From contig NZ_JAFLRG010000002.1 of NCBI RefSeq assembly GCF_017315725.1, forward strand, positions 1,240,001-1,304,000: DNA of 64,000 nucleotides, read 5' to 3'. A program made the position numbers and the translations under genes. Positions 35,932 to 44,939 of this stretch are shown here, one piece after another. The DNA is from Trinickia acidisoli. Lineage in GTDB: Bacteria; Pseudomonadota; Gammaproteobacteria; Burkholderiales; Burkholderiaceae. A model generated the notes under the pieces. That model was not told where the DNA came from. It saw nothing but the letters and a program-made list of their open reading frames with translations, and did no database searches. Position 1 is the stretch's first letter; the number at the start of each line of letters is the position of its first letter.

Positions 35932-37563
35932 CTATTGCGATGAACCAAGCACGTTCCGAGGCCCCGCGGGGATCGCCGCGCCGGGAACGCCCAACGCCGC
36001 GGAAATACTGCGGCCGTTCGGGCTTCCCAGCCCCGTGCAGGCATCCCATCCGGGCGCGGCCGCATAGGTGCCGTTGTTGCCCGCAGTGATGTCATTGAAT
36101 GCGTTCGACGACTGATAGAGCTTTTGATTCAAAAAACCCGCGCTCTTGCCCGACAGCGCGTTGATGCGTGCAACGAGGCTCGCAAAAAGCGGGGCGACGG
36201 CGCTCGTCCCCCCGACCGGCACCGTCTGCCCGTCGATGAGCACTTCGTAGCCCGAGGCCGGCGAGGCGTCGGCCGCTACGTCGGGCACGCCGCGGTGGCC
36301 GAGCGGCAGCGGCTCGGCGCCGACGCGAGCCGCCTTCAACCCTTCCTGCCAAGCGGGCAGCGCGAACCGGGTGCTGACGCCGCCGCCCGTCGCTCCATCG
36401 CTCGCCCCGTCGTTCCACACCACTTCGCTCTCGATCGACGAAGCGCCGGCCTTGACCGCGATGTGCGTACCGCCGCACGCCAGCACATAGGGGCTCGACG
36501 CCGGAAAATCGACTTGATCGCTGCCGTCCGACGCGCCGTCGCCCGAGCCGCTATCGCCCGCCGCCGCGCATATCGTCACGCCGAGCGCTACGGCCGACTG
36601 GAGCGCATCGCCGAAACTGGAGACGGCCTGGTCCGTCCATGAACTCTCCGGGCCGCCCCAACTGATCGACAGGACCGACGGCTGGTTCGCGGAGTCGTGC
36701 AGCGCTTGAGAAACGGCGTCGATAAAGCCCGCATCGCTATTCGGCGCGAAATAGACGGCAATCTTCGCTTTCGGCGCAATGGCGCCGACGATTTCGATGT
36801 CGAGGGTGACTTCTCCGTCAGGCCCCCCCGCGTCGCCGGTCGGGCTGTTGCCGGTACCGTCGACGGGCACCGAGACGACTTGCGGCGCCGGCACCCCGAG
36901 GCCGCCGAAGTAGGCAGACAGATCCGACGTCTCATAACCGCCGCCCAATTCGATCAAGCCGATGCACTGGCCCGCGCCGTCGCCGTCGGGAAAGTCGTAC
37001 AGCCCCGCCACTTGCAGCGGCGTAAACGCATGCGTCGCAGCGCGAGCCGTAATAGGCCCTGGCTCCCTGCGTAGCCGGAAATGCGGGCGTGCTTGTGGAC
37101 GATTGTCGAGGCCCAGCACGGCCGTCACGACCTCGGCGATTTCGCTCGGAATCGTGACAGGGCCGCTCCGGCCGCGAAACCGGCCAAGCGTCGGGTGCTC
37201 GTAGTGTGAGAGTTCGACGCCGAACGCCGCTTGGAAATGCTCGACGGTACCGGCCAGCACCACCTTGGCCGCGCTGAAATCCCGCCGCTCGACGCTCAGC
37301 TCGTATTCGCGCGCGAATACATCGAGCTTGGCGACGTCTTCGGGTGCAACAGCAAAGCGCTGCGCGAAAGCCTCTCGCGAGAGCGGTTCAACCGCCTCCC
37401 CGCAGGCAATCCGATGCGCTAGATCCTCGAGTTCGCGCGCGCCGCGCCGGCGCAGGATGACGACGACGCGTAGGGTTTCGTTCGGGTCGATCGGCCCGAG
37501 GCATGTTGAATCCTCGACGGCTGCACGCTCGCTGCCTGCGAGCCGCTGTCTCGCTTTGGTCAT
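35932..37563 (-). CDS. S53-family peptidase (sedolisin/kumamolisin type)
   Basis: The 543-residue protein has an N-terminal pro-kumamolisin activation domain (about 1-180). The catalytic domain contains the acidic pair in GGPDGEVTLDIEIVGAIAPKAKI, the oxyanion Asp region in ICAAAGDSGSGDG, and the nucleophile in VPVGGTSAVAP (Ser454). The calcium site near the C-terminus is NDITAGNNGTYAAAPGWDACTGLGSP. Sedolisins are secreted, self-processing endopeptidases active in acid. No classical signal peptide precedes the prodomain, as is common in Burkholderiales members. It is followed by an S10 carboxypeptidase, suggesting acid endo- plus exopeptidase teamwork. Confidence 0.92.
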   Translation of the reverse strand: MTKARQRLAGSERAAVEDSTCLGPIDPNETLRVVVILRRRGARELEDLAHRIACGEAVEPLSREAFAQRFAVAPEDVAKLDVFAREYELSVERRDFSAAKVVLAGTVEHFQAAFGVELSHYEHPTLGRFRGRSGPVTIPSEIAEVVTAVLGLDNRPQARPHFRLRREPGPITARAATHAFTPLQVAGLYDFPDGDGAGQCIGLIELGGGYETSDLSAYFGGLGVPAPQVVSVPVDGTGNSPTGDAGGPDGEVTLDIEIVGAIAPKAKIAVYFAPNSDAGFIDAVSQALHDSANQPSVLSISWGGPESSWTDQAVSSFGDALQSAVALGVTICAAAGDSGSGDGASDGSDQVDFPASSPYVLACGGTHIAVKAGASSIESEVVWNDGASDGATGGGVSTRFALPAWQEGLKAARVGAEPLPLGHRGVPDVAADASPASGYEVLIDGQTVPVGGTSAVAPLFASLVARINALSGKSAGFLNQKLYQSSNAFNDITAGNNGTYAAAPGWDACTGLGSPNGRSISAALGVPGAAIPAGPRNVLGSSQ

Positions 37564-37959
37564 GTATGACTCTCCTCACGCAGTGGATACGCGGAAAGCT
37601 CCGACACCCGCCTGTGCCGCACAGTTCCTTCGCTTTGCGGCTTTGCAGCCACGCTGCGGCAAAACGACGAACGCCGCGAGCGAGACCAAGCGGCATTCGT
37701 CGGACGACTGCTCAAAGTGTAGTGCATCGCCGACCATGCGCGGAGCCGGCAACGGAAACGTTAGCTGTCCGGCCTAGGCGGAGCCGCAAAGCGGCCAGCG
37801 TCGCCGCGCATGCCGATGCACGATCTGCAAACCTGCTCGCATCGGCATATCATGGCCCGCGCAGCGGTGTGCGAGTCGGCAACGCGCTGCCGGGCCCGCC
37901 GCTCGCGACCCGACCGTCGGAAAGCATCAAGTACTCAAGTACAAAAGGAAAAACGCAAC
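37564..37959. other. 396-bp intergenic region (S53 peptidase / DUF1993)
   Basis: This is the divergent promoter region of the S53 peptidase and DUF1993 genes. A 12-bp palindrome GTACTCAAGTAC lies at 37931-37942, 17 bp before the DUF1993 start. I see no gene, hairpin or recognisable operator otherwise. Confidence 0.5.
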
Positions 37960-38466
37960 ATGTCCCTGTCTATTTACGAAACTTCAGTGCCCGTGTTCGC
38001 CCGCGGGCTCACGAATCTGCGCGCCGTACTGCAAAAAGCGCACGACCATGCGCTGACGAAACACTTCGAGCCGTCGATTCTGCTGTCGAGCCGGCTCTAT
38101 CCCGACATGCACCCACTGACCAAGCAAGTGCAGATCGCATCGGACGCGGCGAAGTTTTGCATCGCACGATTGGCCGGCGTCGAGCCGCCCAAGTTTGACG
38201 ACGTCGAGACGACGTTCGACGAGTTGTATGCGCGCATCGACAAGACTCTCGCCTACCTGCAAGGCTTCGATGCGGCGAAATTGGAAGGCAGCGAATCGCG
38301 CACGGTGACGCTCACCGTGCCGAGCGGCAAGCACGAATTCGTCGGTCAGGTCTATCTGCTTCACTTCGCGCTGCCGAACTTCTTCTTCCACGTGACGACG
38401 GCCTACGCCATCTTGCGCCACAACGGCATCGAGCTCGGCAAGTTCGATTACTTGGGGCGCGTCTAG
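37960..38466 (+). CDS. DUF1993 family protein
   Basis: The 168-residue protein matches DUF1993, a family of small alpha-helical proteins related to the DinB/YfiT four-helix bundle. Conserved blocks are MSLSIYETSVPVFARGLTNL, LYPDMHPLTKQVQIASDAAKFC, LAGVEPPKFDD and HFALPNFFFHVTTAYAILRHNGIELGKFDYLG. The histidines could bind a metal as in DinB-like proteins. No function is established. The ATG at 37960 has AAGGAAAAACGCAAC upstream. A strong hairpin terminator follows at 38496. Confidence 0.88.
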   Translation: MSLSIYETSVPVFARGLTNLRAVLQKAHDHALTKHFEPSILLSSRLYPDMHPLTKQVQIASDAAKFCIARLAGVEPPKFDDVETTFDELYARIDKTLAYLQGFDAAKLEGSESRTVTLTVPSGKHEFVGQVYLLHFALPNFFFHVTTAYAILRHNGIELGKFDYLGRV

Positions 38467-38495
38467 CAGCTCGAAGCCGGATCGGCACCTCGTGG

Positions 38496-38520
38496 AAGGC
38501 GGTTGCCCGGCAACCGCCTT
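38496..38520. terminator. Bidirectional terminator between DUF1993 and LysE-type genes
   Basis: A 25-bp perfect inverted repeat, AAGGCGGTTGCC (38496-38507) and GGCAACCGCCTT (38509-38520), is followed by TTAA on the plus strand and overlaps the last base of the convergent exporter stop codon. Confidence 0.8.
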
Positions 38521-39158
38521 TAATCGAGCGACAGACGCAGCGCGAAACCGATCAAAGCGGCGGAGAAAGTCCAACGCTGCAGCGTTTGCGCAAGCGGATA
38601 CTTGTGCAGCACGGTCGCGATGCGCGCGGCGCCGACCGCATAGAGCGTATCGAACAACGCTCCGACGAGCAGCAGGATGACGCCGAGTTCCGTCACCTGA
38701 AGGGCCACGGGACCGGCGGCCGGCCGGATGAACTGCGGCAACAGCACCGAGCAGAACAGCAGTGCCTTGGGGTTGAGCAAGTTCGTCAAAAGGCCTTTGA
38801 CGAACGCTTGCCGCAGTTCCCCGCCTTCGTGCGCCGGCCCGGTAACCGCGCTTTCGGGCTGCAGAGCGAAAACAGGCGAGCGGAATATTTGAATGGCGAT
38901 ATAGGCAAGGTAGGCCGCGCCGCCGTAGCGCACGATCTCGTACAGCCACGGCGCGGCTTTGAGCAGGGCCGCCACGCCGCATGCGGAAAGCGTCACGTGC
39001 GTCGCGCGCGACACGGCAAGGCCGCCCGCGGCAGTCAGCCCTTTGCGCGTGCCCCGGGCAATGCTGGTTTGCAGGATCAACGCCATGTCGGGGCCGGGAA
39101 TCGCATAGACGACGATGAGCGCTACGATGAATGCAATGAGCAAGTCGGCGGAAATCAC
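38520..39158 (-). CDS. LysE-family amino acid/homoserine-type exporter
   Basis: The 212-residue membrane protein has the LysE/RhtB layout of about six transmembrane helices. Its hallmark N-terminal motif is VVYAIPGPDMALILQTSIARGTRKGLTAAGGLAVS, with the GLLTNLLNPKALLFCSVLLPQFI motif after helix 3. Such proteins export amino acids, homoserine lactones or related small molecules. The start codon is GTG at 39158. It converges on DUF1993. Specificity cannot be read from the sequence. Confidence 0.9.
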   Translation of the reverse strand: MISADLLIAFIVALIVVYAIPGPDMALILQTSIARGTRKGLTAAGGLAVSRATHVTLSACGVAALLKAAPWLYEIVRYGGAAYLAYIAIQIFRSPVFALQPESAVTGPAHEGGELRQAFVKGLLTNLLNPKALLFCSVLLPQFIRPAAGPVALQVTELGVILLLVGALFDTLYAVGAARIATVLHKYPLAQTLQRWTFSAALIGFALRLSLD

Positions 39159-39322
39159 GGCAACCTCGATATCGTTTCGTATTTCGGAAACGATATTCTG
39201 CCGCTAGATCCGGAGCGATTTTCAGCCAATCGCGTTTTCCGTCAATCAAAAGATGGTGGATTTCGCCAAAATAAAACAATTCTGCAAGACCTTCCACCAA
39301 CTCTCAATTACCCGGCAGCGCT

Positions 39323-40669
39323 TCAATGAGCTTGGCCATCCGATCTCAGCGTATCGGCGCACCGCAAAACTGCCGGCGCCGGGTCTTCGCGCTGCGGCGC
39401 TTCGCCCCCGCTCTCATTGATTCTCGGCGCCCATTTCCGCTGTAGCAGCACCACGGTGCTGGTCGCCCCGAGCATCAGAAACACGAAAATCGCGAGCATG
39501 GGCAGCGTATAGCTGTGTCCTAGATGGAGCAGCCAGCCCGACAGACTGGCAGACACGCCGCCCGCAAGGCTGGTCGCCACCTGCTGCAGGCCAGTGTTCA
39601 AGCCGACCGCTTGCTTCGGGATCAGGGTGAGCTTGACGAGGGCCAGGTTGTTCGCCGTCGCGAGGCCCAGCAGCGAGAGCGAAACCACGTTCCAAAACAA
39701 CGCCATCTGCGGCGAGGGTGCATAAGCGCCAAGCAAGACGGTCGTGCCGCCGATAAAGCCAGCCACGATAAAGCATTTACGCACCAGCACGGCATCACGG
39801 CCACGCGCGATCAGCCGATCCGCCACCCATCCGGCGAGCGCCGCCACGATCGCGATGCCCGCGAAGCTGAAGAAGGTAAACAGCCCCGATTGCTTCAGCG
39901 AAAGACCGCGCTGTTCGACCAGATAGGCCGGCATCCAGGTCATGCAATAGAACGCGAAATAGCTGTAGCAAAAATTCGTGATCAAACCGCCCCATACCAC
40001 CGGGCTTGCCAAGAGATTGGCAAGCGGTACCGAGGCCGCTCGTTGTTTAGCGGCCGCGAGTTCGGATTTCGACGGTAAATCGTTGTCGAGCATCAGCAAC
40101 CAGGGCAACAACCAGACGAGCGCGACGAGGCCCGTGGCGATGAACATCGCATTCCATGAAAACGCGACGATCAGCCACGCTGCGATCGGTGCGCCAAGCG
40201 CGGGCCCCATCTTGCCGCCGATCGAATAGATCCCGAGGGCGGTACCCCTGCGGGCCTCCTCGAAGTTATTGGCGAGATAACGATAAGTAGCGGGTACCAC
40301 CACCGCTTCCGCGGCACCGATCAGCAGACGCACGACGATGAGTGCGGAAAGCGTGCCGACCATGCCCGTGGCCGCGGCGGCGAGGCACCACAGGAAGAAG
40401 CACACTGCGTAGGGCCATTTCACGCCATAGCGATCCACGAGCCAGCCCATCGCGATCTGCAGGACCCCGTAGGACCAGAACACGGCCGAACCGAGCCAGC
40501 CGCGCTCGACATGCGTCAGTGCGAATTCCCGCACGAACCGATGGTCCGCAAACGCGGAGGCCATGCTCGAGCGGTCCATCCATGCAATCATCAGTCCGAG
40601 CGCCAGCAGTACGACGATGCCCCAGCGATTCTCGGGCCGCGCTCTTTTCCGTCGAGTCGCCTCTTCCAA
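39323..40669 (-). CDS. MFS transporter of the anion:cation symporter (ACS) type
   Basis: The 448-residue protein has 12 predicted transmembrane segments and ACS-family motifs: helix 1 WGIVVLLALGLMIAWMDRSSMASA, loop 2-3 GWLVDRYGVKW, helix 4 RLLIGAAEAVVVPATYRYLANNF, and the second-half loop AGWVADRLIARGRDA. Relatives take up organic acids such as 4-hydroxybenzoate, phthalate, glucarate or tartrate. It is the last gene of the catabolic operon starting at 46957. No ATG precedes helix 1, so the TTG at 40669, 5 bp after the preceding stop, is the likely start. Confidence 0.87.
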   Translation of the reverse strand: MEEATRRKRARPENRWGIVVLLALGLMIAWMDRSSMASAFADHRFVREFALTHVERGWLGSAVFWSYGVLQIAMGWLVDRYGVKWPYAVCFFLWCLAAAATGMVGTLSALIVVRLLIGAAEAVVVPATYRYLANNFEEARRGTALGIYSIGGKMGPALGAPIAAWLIVAFSWNAMFIATGLVALVWLLPWLLMLDNDLPSKSELAAAKQRAASVPLANLLASPVVWGGLITNFCYSYFAFYCMTWMPAYLVEQRGLSLKQSGLFTFFSFAGIAIVAALAGWVADRLIARGRDAVLVRKCFIVAGFIGGTTVLLGAYAPSPQMALFWNVVSLSLLGLATANNLALVKLTLIPKQAVGLNTGLQQVATSLAGGVSASLSGWLLHLGHSYTLPMLAIFVFLMLGATSTVVLLQRKWAPRINESGGEAPQREDPAPAVLRCADTLRSDGQAH

Positions 40670-40675
40670 TTCGTT

Positions 40676-41569
40676 TTAGCCGAGGCTACCAGTCACGTCG
40701 TCGAACAACTCATCGACGGAAAGCCGGCGCGGAATGATTTTCTGATCGAGCGCCCAGTCGATCGCCAATTGGATTCCCTTGCGATTCGCCTCCATCCCGA
40801 TCGGCGGAAACACCGCGGGCACACCCTCGGCCTGCGCACGGCTTTCGACGATCATTCGATAGAGTTCGCGAACGACGTCGGGACGCGTCTTCGAAATGCT
40901 TTCGTGCACGACGAACATATGGTTGATCGGCACGACGCCTTCGCGCGCGAACCACGCTTTCGCCGCGTTCTGCGCATCGGGCACGAGCGTGCGCACGCGC
41001 GGATCCTTGGGCATGTCTTCACCAAGCAATGCCGCGGCCAGTTCGCCGTCGAGCATCATCTGCGGAATCGACGAGCCCTTGGGCAAGCGCTCGCAGTTCT
41101 GCGGGTCGTTGTACTCGGCCAGATGTCCGTCGCCGAGCGTCATCCACGTGACCTTGTCCAGATCGACGCCGTATTCGTGACGCAAGATGCCGCGTATCCA
41201 GAGTGCGGTCGTCTGCGTATAAGTGCGCACGCCAACTTTCTTACCCTCGATGTCCTTCGGATCGAGATGACCGAAGTCGATGTTGAAGCCCGCGCAGTGA
41301 TGCTGGAATCGCCCCGAGATCGGTGTCGGCAGCAACACGTACGGCTTGCCGTATGCCTTGGCCTGCAAGAACGTGACGATCGCGAGTTCGCCCGCGTCGA
41401 ACTGGTTCTCGCGCACCATCGCCTTGAAGCCGTTGTGCGCCGGCGTCGGCCCGCAGAAGTCGAGCGTGACGAGGTCCGAGCTCACCCGTCCGTCCCGCAT
41501 TGCTTTCGTCACCGCGTATTCAGACAGATTGGTGCGCAGCGTCGGCACCCCGGTCAGCGTCGTTGTCAT
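40676..41569 (-). CDS. 4,5-dihydroxyphthalate decarboxylase-family protein (second copy)
   Basis: The 297-residue protein belongs to the Pht5-type 4,5-dihydroxyphthalate decarboxylase family, which adopts a periplasmic-binding-protein fold but acts in the cytoplasm. Shared features are the opening LRTNLSEYAVTKAMRDG, DLVTLDF, KKVGVRTYTQTTALWIRGIL and the C-terminal PPIGMEANRKGIQLAIDWALDQKIIPRRLSVDELF. No signal peptide is present, which argues against a transport role. ATG 41569 is preferred to 41578 because AAGGA lies at proper distance. It lies between the ThDP enzyme and the MFS gene. The substrate is not known. Confidence 0.75.
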   Translation of the reverse strand: MTTTLTGVPTLRTNLSEYAVTKAMRDGRVSSDLVTLDFCGPTPAHNGFKAMVRENQFDAGELAIVTFLQAKAYGKPYVLLPTPISGRFQHHCAGFNIDFGHLDPKDIEGKKVGVRTYTQTTALWIRGILRHEYGVDLDKVTWMTLGDGHLAEYNDPQNCERLPKGSSIPQMMLDGELAAALLGEDMPKDPRVRTLVPDAQNAAKAWFAREGVVPINHMFVVHESISKTRPDVVRELYRMIVESRAQAEGVPAVFPPIGMEANRKGIQLAIDWALDQKIIPRRLSVDELFDDVTGSLG

Positions 41570-41605
41570 GGATGTCATTCCTTGGCTTGAATCTCGTGAA
41601 TCGAA

Positions 41606-43156
41606 TTACAAACGGACTTCGATCAAACGCGGGCCGCGCTCGCGCGTCGAATCGACCATGGCTTTGTAGAACGCCTCGGCCGTATCGACAGCCACGGCTT
41701 CCACGCCCATGCTTTTCGCCATCGAAAGCCAATCGATGCGCGGGCGATCGATGTCGATCATCGACAGCGCGCGTTCGCCGGGCGTGCCCGCGCCCATGTT
41801 GGCGTACTCAGCCTTGAGAATTGCGTAGCTGTTGTTGGCGAAGATGATCGTCGTGACGTTCAAGCTCTCGCGCGCCTGAGTCCATAACGACTGGATCGTG
41901 TACATCGCGCTGCCGTCGCCGACCATGCAGAACACGCGCCGATCCGGGCACGCGAGCGCCGCGCCCGTCGCCACGGGCGTCGCATAGCCGATCGAGCCGC
42001 CCATGTTGTTGATGAGGTCGTGCGGCGCGGCGCCCATGGTCACGCCCATGGACTCGCGGCCCGTCGTCAGCGATTCGTCCACGAGAATGCAGTGCTCGGG
42101 CAGGGCCGCGGCCAACGCCTGCGCAATGCTCGTCGGGTTGAGCGCGCCGCTCGGCGCCGGCGTTTCGATGCGCGGCTGCACGAGCGCTGCGGTGCCGGCC
42201 GCGCCCAGTGCCTGCAGCAGCATGTCGAACGCGAGTTCGCTGTCCTCGTCGGCCTCGACGAGCGCATGCACCAGCGTACCCTCGGGCTTGAGCAAACTCG
42301 GTTTGTCCGGGTAGGCGAAGAAGGCCACGGGCTCCTTCGTCTCGACCGTGACGATGTGCTTGAAATCCTCGAGGAAAGCCGTAGCTTGCGCCACCGCGTA
42401 GGGAATGCGTTCGATCGGTACGCGCCCGGCGCCACGCTCGATGCGCGCGGTGAAGAACTGCGAGCCGAGCCGCGCGCCCGTGGCGGCGGCCACACGGCCC
42501 GCCTTTTCGAGTGCAGCGCCGCGCGTGGCTCGGTTGGCCAGAACGATCAGCGTCGGCTCGCCCGAGCGCAGCACCTGCGCGATGTGCTCGATGCGCGCAG
42601 CGCTCGGCGTCTTGCGCTTGACCGCAACGGGCGGCGGCAACAATCGGCTCTCGCCAGCCTGCTGCCAGGAGGTGTCGCCCGGCAAGATCAAGGTGGCGAT
42701 CTGCCCCGGATGCTCGCTGGCCTTGGCCACGGCTTGCGCGGTGTCCCAGGCGATCGTGTTCGATGACTCGGCGCGGCGCACCCAGTGGCTGAGCGGCCGC
42801 GCGAGCCCCTCGATGTCCGAGGTCAGCGGCGGATCGTACTTGAGGTGCGACACCGAATGCTCGCCGACGACATTGACCATTCCCGACGACGCACGCTTGG
42901 CGTTGTGAATGTTGGCGAGCCCGTTGGCCAAGCCCGGCCCGAGGTGCAGCAGCGTCGAGGCCGGCGTCTCTTTCATCCGGTACCAGCCGTCGGCCGCACC
43001 CGTCGCCACACCTTCGAACAGGCACAGCACGCTGCGCATCTTCGCGTTGTCGCCCAGCGCCGCGAGAAAATGCATCTCCGACGTGCCGGGATTCGCGAAG
43101 CAAATGTCCACGCCCTGATCGACGAGGGTCGCGACGAGACTTTCGGCGCCGTTCAT
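41606..43156 (-). CDS. ThDP-dependent acetolactate synthase-like enzyme / 2-oxoacid decarboxylase
   Basis: The 516-residue protein has the three-domain ThDP fold. The pyrimidine-binding Glu is in VLCLFEGVATGAADGWYRM, and the diphosphate-Mg motif is GDGSAMYTIQSLWTQARESLNVTTIIFANNSYAIL (GDG...NN). It lacks an adjacent small regulatory subunit, so a catabolic role (2-oxoacid decarboxylation or carboligation) is likelier than valine synthesis. Its ATG shares one base with the stop of the aldolase gene (TGATG), giving tight coupling. With the aldehyde dehydrogenase at 47436 it could convert a 2-oxoacid to an aldehyde and then an acid. Confidence 0.85.
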   Translation of the reverse strand: MNGAESLVATLVDQGVDICFANPGTSEMHFLAALGDNAKMRSVLCLFEGVATGAADGWYRMKETPASTLLHLGPGLANGLANIHNAKRASSGMVNVVGEHSVSHLKYDPPLTSDIEGLARPLSHWVRRAESSNTIAWDTAQAVAKASEHPGQIATLILPGDTSWQQAGESRLLPPPVAVKRKTPSAARIEHIAQVLRSGEPTLIVLANRATRGAALEKAGRVAAATGARLGSQFFTARIERGAGRVPIERIPYAVAQATAFLEDFKHIVTVETKEPVAFFAYPDKPSLLKPEGTLVHALVEADEDSELAFDMLLQALGAAGTAALVQPRIETPAPSGALNPTSIAQALAAALPEHCILVDESLTTGRESMGVTMGAAPHDLINNMGGSIGYATPVATGAALACPDRRVFCMVGDGSAMYTIQSLWTQARESLNVTTIIFANNSYAILKAEYANMGAGTPGERALSMIDIDRPRIDWLSMAKSMGVEAVAVDTAEAFYKAMVDSTRERGPRLIEVRL

Positions 43157-44013
43157 CAGTACCCCGCCATGTCGCGGGCGAGACCGACCACGCCGTAGGT
43201 GCGCTGCGGCGCCGACAACATCAAGCGGTAGCCCTCTTCGGTCAAACGGCGATGGTTCTTGGCCGTGACGTGCGGATTGCCGACGACGACGTTGTGCTTG
43301 CGGCAGGTCTCCACGATGCGACGCATCGCGTCGACGACTTCCGGGTGCTCGTATTGGCGTGCGAAGCCCAGCTCCTGGCTGAGATCGCCCTCGCCGATCA
43401 GGATGAAACCGATGCCGGGCACGTTGGCGAGGATGTCGTCCAGATTCTCGATGGCCTGCGTGCTCTCGCACATGAGGCCGACGAGAATTTCGCCTTGCGG
43501 CACCAGCGGCCAGACATCGGCCTTCGCGTAGTACTCGGCCATGCTCAAGCCCCAGTAGCGTGCGGCGTTCGCCGGGCCGTCGCCGCGCACGCCTTTCGGC
43601 TCGTACAGCGGAGCGTTCTTCGGGCGAGCGTAACGACAGGACGCAACGGCGTTGTAAGCCTGTTCGACAGTCGCCACGTGCGGCCAAATCACGCCATAGG
43701 CGCCGCGATCGAGCACCTGCTTGGCAAAACTCTGATTCATTTCGACGCCGTTGGCCGGAATGCGTGCGAGCGGCGTCACTTTGGGCGCGACCGACCCGGA
43801 CTCGGCGATCTGCTTGCGGCTCAGCATGTACTGCAGCGCATCGCCGAGCGCGCTCACGTCGTAGGGGTTGTGCTCCATCTCGAAGACGATGCCGTCATAG
43901 GGCGAATCGCTCATCTCGATGGCAGTCTGCTTGTCGAGCTTGGAGAAGGCGGCGTGCGCGACCTTCCCCGATTCGAAAGCGCGGATGATGCTGTTCAGGC
44001 GGGTAGTGGACAT
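43156..44013 (-). CDS. HpcH/HpaI-family aldolase
   Basis: The 285-residue TIM-barrel protein is of the class II (metal-dependent) HpcH/HpaI/citrate lyase type. Markers are IEMSDSPYDGIVFEMEHNPYD, the metal-ligand glutamate regions VGLMCESTQAIENLDDI and GFILIGEGDLSQELGFARQYEHPEV, and the pyruvate-binding Arg/His region LARIPANGVEMNQSFAKQVLDRGAYGVIWPHV. Such enzymes cleave 4-hydroxy-2-oxoacids to pyruvate plus an aldehyde or oxoacid. Beside a LigJ-type hydratase, it may cleave 4-carboxy-4-hydroxy-2-oxoadipate to pyruvate and oxaloacetate, a step done elsewhere by an unrelated RraA-like aldolase. Confidence 0.87.
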   Translation of the reverse strand: MSTTRLNSIIRAFESGKVAHAAFSKLDKQTAIEMSDSPYDGIVFEMEHNPYDVSALGDALQYMLSRKQIAESGSVAPKVTPLARIPANGVEMNQSFAKQVLDRGAYGVIWPHVATVEQAYNAVASCRYARPKNAPLYEPKGVRGDGPANAARYWGLSMAEYYAKADVWPLVPQGEILVGLMCESTQAIENLDDILANVPGIGFILIGEGDLSQELGFARQYEHPEVVDAMRRIVETCRKHNVVVGNPHVTAKNHRRLTEEGYRLMLSAPQRTYGVVGLARDMAGY

Positions 44014-44083
44014 GTGGATCTCTCTTTCTCGCTGCGCGGCGCCGGTTCACCCGGCGACATACGCGATTGGCACGATTCGAGCC

Positions 44084-44929
44084 TCAGCTCAATGTCGGGT
44101 ACAACGTCTGCGCGGTCTTGCCGAAGATCCATGCGCGGTCTTCCTCGTCGAGGCAAGCGAGGCCCTGCTCGGCCGTCGCCAAGATCTCTTGGAGCGCACC
44201 CGGCGAGGTCGGGAAGTTCGAGCCCCAGGCCATGCGCTGCGCGCCGAATGCTTCGACGACGCGCGGGAAGAATGTCTCGGCGCTGGCCTTTTCCTTCTTC
44301 ACGTCGCCGAAGATGCGCGGCGTGAGCTTCAGATAGATGTTCGGCAAGTCGGCCAACGCGAACAGGCCGGCGGCATTCGCGTAGGGCGCGCCGTCGAGCA
44401 CGTCCGGGCGGCCAAGATGGTCGAGGACGATGTTCACCGTCGAGAACTTCTCGGCCAGCATGCGCACCTGCGGCAGGCCGATCGGGCCGGTCTGGATGCA
44501 CATGGGCAGCTTCAGTTCCGCCAGCATTTCCCAGGCCTTGAACGATTTGGGGTTGTCGAGTTCGCTGGGATCGAAATCCTTGGTCGAGCCGCCCGTGAAG
44601 ATTCGCAGCCCGACGAGGCCCTTGTCCGCCCAAGCCTTGATCACTGCGGGCACATCGTCGGCCAGCATGTCCACCGAACCCACGGCCGCAAGACGATCCT
44701 TGTACCGGTTGCAGCCGTCCACCACGTAGCTGTTGTCGAACCCGTAAGTCGTCGAGGAGTGCACGACGGCAGCCTTGGCGACGCCGGCTTCGTCCATCGC
44801 CCGGATCAGCGCCTCGACCGTGTTGGGCCGCTCCTGCGACCAATCCGAGCGCTTGCCGAACAGCGGCGCCGGCGGGTAACGCTTGTCATCGTCCGAGATG
44901 ATGTGAGGATGAATGTCGATGATGTTCAT
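44084..44929 (-). CDS. Amidohydrolase_2-family hydrolase (LigI-like candidate), first paralogue
   Basis: The 281-residue protein is a metal-dependent TIM-barrel amidohydrolase (PF04909 type). The first metal motif is IDIHPHI, a catalytic-barrel His is in KFSTVNIVLDHLGRPDVLDG, and the final Asp/Asn region is QRMAWGSNFPTSPG. The group includes LigI (2-pyrone-4,6-dicarboxylate lactonase) and 4-sulfomuconolactonase. It is about half identical by eye to the product of 51790-52647. Lying between a LigJ-type hydratase and an aldolase, a lactonase role is plausible. Decarboxylase activity, also found in PF04909, is the alternative. Confidence 0.8.
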   Translation of the reverse strand: MNIIDIHPHIISDDDKRYPPAPLFGKRSDWSQERPNTVEALIRAMDEAGVAKAAVVHSSTTYGFDNSYVVDGCNRYKDRLAAVGSVDMLADDVPAVIKAWADKGLVGLRIFTGGSTKDFDPSELDNPKSFKAWEMLAELKLPMCIQTGPIGLPQVRMLAEKFSTVNIVLDHLGRPDVLDGAPYANAAGLFALADLPNIYLKLTPRIFGDVKKEKASAETFFPRVVEAFGAQRMAWGSNFPTSPGALQEILATAEQGLACLDEEDRAWIFGKTAQTLYPTLS

Positions 44930-44939
44930 GGCGTATTGC

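Noticed and set aside
37931..37942. GTACTCAAGTAC palindrome as an operator for DUF1993
   Set aside because: It is a single short palindrome so close to the ribosome site that it could be chance. There is no second copy and no adjacent regulator.
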